Shown in pieces: positions 61,001 through 64,000 of a stretch of DNA of 64,000 nt. The notes beneath the pieces were generated by a model. That model ran no database searches. It had not been told where the DNA came from and saw only the letters and a list, made by a program, of their open reading frames with translations. Every line of letters starts with the position of its first letter. Positions within the stretch are counted from its first letter, which is position 1. The DNA is taken from the NCBI GenBank assembly GCA_007244375.1, contig SCVW01000002.1, positions 62,001-126,000 of the forward strand, in the 5' to 3' direction. A program made the position numbers and the translations under genes. Source of the stretch: Smithella sp. GTDB lineage: Bacteria > Desulfobacterota > Syntrophia > Syntrophales > Smithellaceae.

Positions 61001-62299
61001 CATCCTGGCATAGATCTTGGAGCGGGAGGCCAGTCTGTTGTTGTCGTGGGTTTCCGCGTAATGCACCGCAATTCCGTCTGTATTTGATATGTCGATAGCT
61101 TCAGGCAGATAATTTTCGATTTGTATCCGATCGTAATTCTGAAAAAGTTCTGAATATGCCCAATTAAAATCGGCATGATTGAGCAAATCCCGGGTTACCG
61201 ATATTCTGCCTCCCAGTCCTTCCAATAGAAAAATTGTTTCCGGAAACTGTTCCCTGACCATAGCGATAATATAGTTCCATGCAGGCAATGGAATCATGTA
61301 TCCGGCGTCGCATCGAAATCCGTCTACCCCGCGACGGCACCATGTCAGAAATACATGAGCAATATATTTCCAAAGGTCCTGCTGAGAATAATCAAGACTG
61401 GTCAAATCCTGCCAGACAACGCCCCACGCGCCGGGCCTGCGGATATCGCCGGTATGGTCGCGTAGCAGCCAGTGAGAATGGGTTTCGTGAAGGCTGGCAG
61501 CCCAACCGGTATGATTAACGGCGATGTCGATCATCAGTTTGCCTTTGCGGGCATGAATGGCATCCAGCAGTTCGCCAAATTGCTCGAGGGGGGTGGCTTT
61601 AATATCAAACTCAGCGAGCGCCGGATCGATTCCTGTGAAATGCAAAGCCGCATAAGGGCTTCCAAACCTTCCCATGCGGCCGTAAGTTGTCGGTGTCGGA
61701 GAAATGGGAAGAAGGTGCACAAATCGACAACCAAGTTTGCCGACAATGAAATCCAGCTCGGCAATCAAATCGCGAAAAGTGCCTGATCGGGGAATAACGG
61801 TATATTCTTTTTTATCAAGGTGCAAGATGCACAATTTGTCTGAATCATCTGGAGAATGTTGTCCATTTTTGTTTTTTCCAAATTGCCTTACAAAAGCGTT
61901 GTAAATGATATTAGCGCAACACGAATCTGCCGGTTCCACATTGATGGTGATGTTATCGCCTTCCGGCCAGAGAGGTTTTGTTTTGCCGGCGGACATGAAA
62001 AAGCATTTTGCTTCGAAATGTCCCACCTCACTCAAAGGCAGCATTACCGAAAAATGATGAGAATCAACCTGTCGCATGGGGATATCGAACCATTCAGTTC
62101 CCTGCAATGGCAAATTCCTGTCCAGCGAATCGATAACGGCTTTTCTGGCTATGGAGGCATGGCCTATATTGGTGCGCACCCAGGCTTTACCTTGCGATTC
62201 TTTATCCAATGAAAGCGTAAAGGTTACAGTATCTCCGCGAAACATAATCTTTCGGGATCCGGGTTCAGGATGCTGATGAATTTTATTTTTGGTGCTCAT
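58013..62299 (-). CDS. Bifunctional glycogen debranching enzyme (GH13 amylase domain plus GH133 amylo-1,6-glucosidase)
   Basis: A 1428-aa protein. N-terminal beta domain (about 15-130), then a GH13 barrel: DIAVNHTG (258-265), GVDGFRCDAG (324-333, nucleophile D331), FLLEGLGG (357-364, acid E360) and YAETHDN (414-420). After a long central beta-rich region the C-terminal 350 residues carry WGRDSLIFSRGL, LPNMIRGNNAGNRDTSDAPLW and a (alpha/alpha)6-type amylo-1,6-glucosidase. This order matches the eukaryotic debranching enzyme (4-alpha-glucanotransferase plus 1,6-glucosidase) in one chain. First gene of the glycogen cluster. It is 415 nt upstream of the CBM gene, so probably a separate transcript. 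Confidence 0.88.
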   Translation of the reverse strand: MSTKNKIHQHPEPGSRKIMFRGDTVTFTLSLDKESQGKAWVRTNIGHASIARKAVIDSLDRNLPLQGTEWFDIPMRQVDSHHFSVMLPLSEVGHFEAKCFFMSAGKTKPLWPEGDNITINVEPADSCCANIIYNAFVRQFGKNKNGQHSPDDSDKLCILHLDKKEYTVIPRSGTFRDLIAELDFIVGKLGCRFVHLLPISPTPTTYGRMGRFGSPYAALHFTGIDPALAEFDIKATPLEQFGELLDAIHARKGKLMIDIAVNHTGWAASLHETHSHWLLRDHTGDIRRPGAWGVVWQDLTSLDYSQQDLWKYIAHVFLTWCRRGVDGFRCDAGYMIPLPAWNYIIAMVREQFPETIFLLEGLGGRISVTRDLLNHADFNWAYSELFQNYDRIQIENYLPEAIDISNTDGIAVHYAETHDNNRLASRSKIYARMRTALCALCSHQGAFGFANGVEWFADKKISVHEAHPLNWGSAENQVDHIRRLNILLRSHPSFFEEVDLKLLQNGEGNVIVLLRRHVPSGKKLVIVANLDDKKTAEAIWVFQADMAIGPWIDLLTERKIEVITGPDYHTCKLSPGEVLCLTVDEKDLDLLKQQESLSFLPERLLFQKLKAKAMEVFCFYHGTQDISDFDLITATKQLSDNPVEFCRSFNPDKQEHRVIFWQWPRDLKREVILPPGHFLLVKADNPFRATIIDGYEENERVIVSEESLPQNDGTHFLLFTPCKDISTATHLTLRVTVYEGQRTRHEDSSLLFLTETPCPESPAVIKRNDLMQGNHIFLSTNGIGGMCRANIKWGKLNSKYDALLAANLNPLSPEDRQIMFTRCRAWIVYQGYSQEICFDNLDHFRTEGNQGFWKYEIPTGQGERIDLLIAVKMIQGENTVLLEFHRLPAKSIKGKLDDKESVQLILRPDIEDRNFHENTKAYKGPENAWPAAITIEHDAFIFTPSPDRKLKLHISKGVFVSQPEWYYMVHRPAEKERGLDPDSDLFSPGYFSVFMKGRETICLTAFVNENHPISSCQLSKTHAGKENKSASLEQMLQGALNAFIVKRDNLKSVIAGYPWFLDWGRDSLIFSRGLIQADMIDEASQILKLFGGFEDHGTLPNMIRGNNAGNRDTSDAPLWFVIVCADLIKKGNSPAFLSEKCGNRTMMDILLSIGHSYIEGTSNHIRMDQTSGLIYSPAHFTWMDTNYPACTPRQGYCIEIQALWHAALLFLSHIDKNGYNWDVLAKTVEQSIMELFLLKNGYMADCLHAPPDDPAKKGLPDDSIRPNQLLAITMGAVSDMTICRAILDACQSLLVPGAIRSLADAPIDYSLEIIHNGNVIGYPHYPYRGRYGGDEDTGRKPAYHNGTAWTWLYPSYCEAYAQIYGKNCIATARSLLMGSLGIIRDGCIGHFPEILDGDYPHHQRGCDSQAWGLSEWLRVWKLLNNSNL

Positions 62300-62633
62300 C
62301 GCTTTGACCGTTTAAAGATTTCAAAAGATTCCCGATTAATGTCACGAGAGATACGCAGAAAACGTGCCGGCTGATCTGATAGTTAATATCCGAATGTTAA
62401 TTTAACCCGGATTACGCAATAGACATTTAAGAAAATCAAAGCTGTCATTTCGGGTGACAAAAATAATTTCAAACCGTTTCTTTCTCTTTTATTGCGTAAT
62501 CTAAGTTTAAATTATACCATAAAAACCTAATTATTCAGTAAACTAAAATCAAGAAAATTGGCAAAAACAGTAAAAATCAAATCATTATTTTTGATATATG
62601 CGACAATTTATTACTCTTTGATAATTTATAGTG
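62300..62633. other. Intergenic gap between porB and the debranching-enzyme gene
   Basis: AT-rich, no credible ORF, no clear hairpin with a U-run. It should hold the debranching-enzyme promoter and the por operon terminator, but none stands out. A GTCATTTCGGGTGACA sequence near 62445 may be a remnant of a family A repeat arm. Confidence 0.4.
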
Positions 62634-63536
62634 TCAATCTTCCTTTTTGTAATACTCATTCCATTTCTTATCGATCTCTTTTTGAATATCGGTTATTTGT
62701 GCATCCGTAAGAACTTTAAAACGCGACTGCGCACGGAAATATTCACGCACCGGTATCAGTTTGCGTTTTTCCACCAGCTTTTCGGATGCTCCAGTCAGCC
62801 GGAACTCGCCATTGATTATCTCGTAGAGATCGTAATAGCCGGTTTCTACAGCAAGCCGTCCGATTTTTATTCCATAGCGTGGTTCGTATCCCCAGCCCGG
62901 CGGGCAAGGAATATGAATGTGAATGTATTTTGTCCCCGGCAGATCAACGCATTTTTTTATCTTGTCAAAAAGGTCCAACGGATAGGATGCGGAACAGGTG
63001 GCAACGTAGCTTAAGTTGTGCGCCGCCATGATTGCTGATACATCTTTCTTGGGTTGCAGCTTTCCTTTGAAAGGTGTGTTCGCGGTTATAGCGCCAATAG
63101 GGGTTGTGCCAGAGCGTTGAACGCCGGTATTCATATACCCTTCGTTATCGTAGCAAAGGTAAATGAAGTTATCGCCGCGTTCTGCAGCGCCGGATAAGGC
63201 TTGCAGACCGATGTCGCTCGTTCCGCCATCGCCCGCCCATGCGGCCACTTTGATTTTATCCTTACCCTGTGCCTTTAGCGTAGCCAAAATCCCTGTGGCG
63301 GCGGCGGCTGTTGAGGCAAAGGTTACATTAAGACAGGGAAGCTTCGTCGAGGCAATGGGGAAGAGACCCTGAAGCACAGTAAGGCAGCTCGGCGGTACAA
63401 CAAGGATCGTATCTTTTCCCAGAGCCTTGAGACCAATCCGATAAGCGATGGCCAGAGCGCAGCCAGTGCAGGCCCTTGTTCCCGGATGCAAAAATTCTTC
63501 TGTGGGTAAACTCAAAATTGTTGTTTTGGCCTGCAT
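62634..63536 (-). CDS. porB: Pyruvate:ferredoxin oxidoreductase, beta subunit
   Basis: A 300-aa TPP-binding subunit. The CxxC motif lies in RACTGCALAIAYRIGL, the TPP signature AWAGDGGTSDIGLQALSGAAERGDN is at about 99-123, and NEGYMNTGVQRSG follows. It oxidatively decarboxylates pyruvate to acetyl-CoA with ferredoxin. Starts 9 nt after porA with AGGAGA upstream. Confidence 0.9.
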   Translation of the reverse strand: MQAKTTILSLPTEEFLHPGTRACTGCALAIAYRIGLKALGKDTILVVPPSCLTVLQGLFPIASTKLPCLNVTFASTAAAATGILATLKAQGKDKIKVAAWAGDGGTSDIGLQALSGAAERGDNFIYLCYDNEGYMNTGVQRSGTTPIGAITANTPFKGKLQPKKDVSAIMAAHNLSYVATCSASYPLDLFDKIKKCVDLPGTKYIHIHIPCPPGWGYEPRYGIKIGRLAVETGYYDLYEIINGEFRLTGASEKLVEKRKLIPVREYFRAQSRFKVLTDAQITDIQKEIDKKWNEYYKKED

Positions 63537-63545
63537 TTGATTCTC

Positions 63546-64000
63546 CTATATCTCGAGCCCTATCCAAACGGGTTCATACGTGACCTGGCCTTTTATCGCG
63601 GTCCGCAGGTTTTGTGTCAAATCCTCTGTTCTGATTTTGCGGCCGCCTATTCCCGCGATAATATTTTGTACAACAGGCAGAGTGCCTGTGCCCGCGAGAT
63701 GTTCATAAAGCGCGGACTTTAAATCCGATACCAAAGCACCTTCATAACCATAGCTCAGTGCCTTTTCAAAGACGATCACGCCTTTTTTTCCTTTTAAAGC
63801 ATTGGCGAGTGCAATATCCGGAAAAGGTCGATAAAATCGAATGCCCATGACGCCGGCTTTGATGCCTTCTTTTCTCAAAGTGTCCACGCAAACACGTAAC
63901 TGGTAGGTCAGGGAGCCCAGCCCTACGGCAACGTATTCCGCGTCATCACATAGATAAGGTTCTATATAGGGGTCACCTCCGCGACCGAATATATCGACAA
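63546..64000 (-). CDS. porA: Pyruvate:ferredoxin oxidoreductase, alpha subunit (partial, 5' end outside)
   Basis: The frame stays open to the window edge (VDIFGRGGDPYIEPYLC, then VAVGLGSLTYQLRVCVDTLRKE), so the in-frame GTG at 63887 is an internal Val, not the start. The visible 151 residues are the C-terminal third of a PorA-type subunit: KAGVMGIRFYRPFP and GVIVFEKALSYGYEGAL are the transketolase C-terminal-like part. The gamma/delta subunits would lie beyond the window. Confidence 0.85.
   Translation of the reverse strand, partial: VDIFGRGGDPYIEPYLCDDAEYVAVGLGSLTYQLRVCVDTLRKEGIKAGVMGIRFYRPFPDIALANALKGKKGVIVFEKALSYGYEGALVSDLKSALYEHLAGTGTLPVVQNIIAGIGGRKIRTEDLTQNLRTAIKGQVTYEPVWIGLEI

Noticed and set aside
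63546-63887. Short ORF starting at GTG 63887 as an independent gene
   Set aside because: The frame continues upstream to the window edge with porA-like sequence, so it is a partial gene.

Overview
The window looks like the chromosome of an anaerobic, moderately AT-rich Gram-negative bacterium. The gene set suggests Desulfobacterota (Deltaproteobacteria), most plausibly a Syntrophales/Smithella-like syntroph; this is inferred from gene content only. Pointers are a DUF39 homocysteine-biosynthesis protein, the archaeal-type early shikimate pair (ADH synthase plus 3-dehydroquinate synthase II), pyruvate:ferredoxin oxidoreductase, 3-hydroxyacyl-CoA dehydrogenase, Kdo transferase (hence LPS) and a pilMNOPQ type IV pilus operon.

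Region 1 (1-7330) is a chromosomal integron. About nine gene cassettes all lie on the minus strand: a nucleotidyltransferase pair, YhcH, ParD/RelE, two VapBC modules, a methyltransferase, HigBA, a GNAT acetyltransferase and an unknown protein. They are separated by attC-like inverted-repeat sites and end at an attI-like region next to a divergent integrase gene. In several cassettes the inverse core at the attC end is the exact complement of the core at that cassette's own start, as expected for units that circularised. The system is decaying: IntI has an in-frame central deletion, one vapC and the methyltransferase are frameshifted, one attC core has lost two bases, and another attC is split by an ORF-less group II intron. 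A PIF1-like helicase with a C-terminal WYL-like domain overlaps the end of intI by ATGA.

Region 2 (9000-19600) is the conserved transcription/translation cluster tRNA-Gly(CCC)-rimP-nusA-infB-DUF503-rbfA-nrnA-truB-rpsO-pnp, then dut. It has a promoter, a rimP-leader hairpin, a long hairpin before pnp and a terminator after pnp.

Region 3 (19866-31600): homocysteine-biosynthesis protein; a small XRE regulator behind a 26-bp palindrome; ftsB; pilMNOPQ with two TPR proteins; an M24 peptidase; gcvH-lplA; hisC.

Region 4 (31600-45200): rpsU, LOG-family protein, holA, an Ig-repeat lipoprotein, a NYN nuclease-like protein, a GIY-YIG protein, hydroxyacyl-CoA dehydrogenase, a nitronate monooxygenase-like flavoprotein, a glycosyltransferase, a small lipoprotein, rpe, waaA and a threonine dehydratase-like enzyme. 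Intergenic repeats are dense here. One two-armed family of palindromes also flanks the GIY-YIG gene, suggesting that gene belongs to the element.

Region 5 (45345-50763): ADH synthase, DHQ synthase II and aspartate kinase, a coherent route from aspartate to aromatic amino acids, then an unusual HPr-kinase-fold protein.

Region 6 (50933-62299, minus) is a glycogen cluster: a 1428-aa bifunctional debranching enzyme of eukaryote-like layout, a free glycogen-binding module, GlgP, GlgA and a eukaryote-like GlgB. The window ends in porB and the 3' part of porA.
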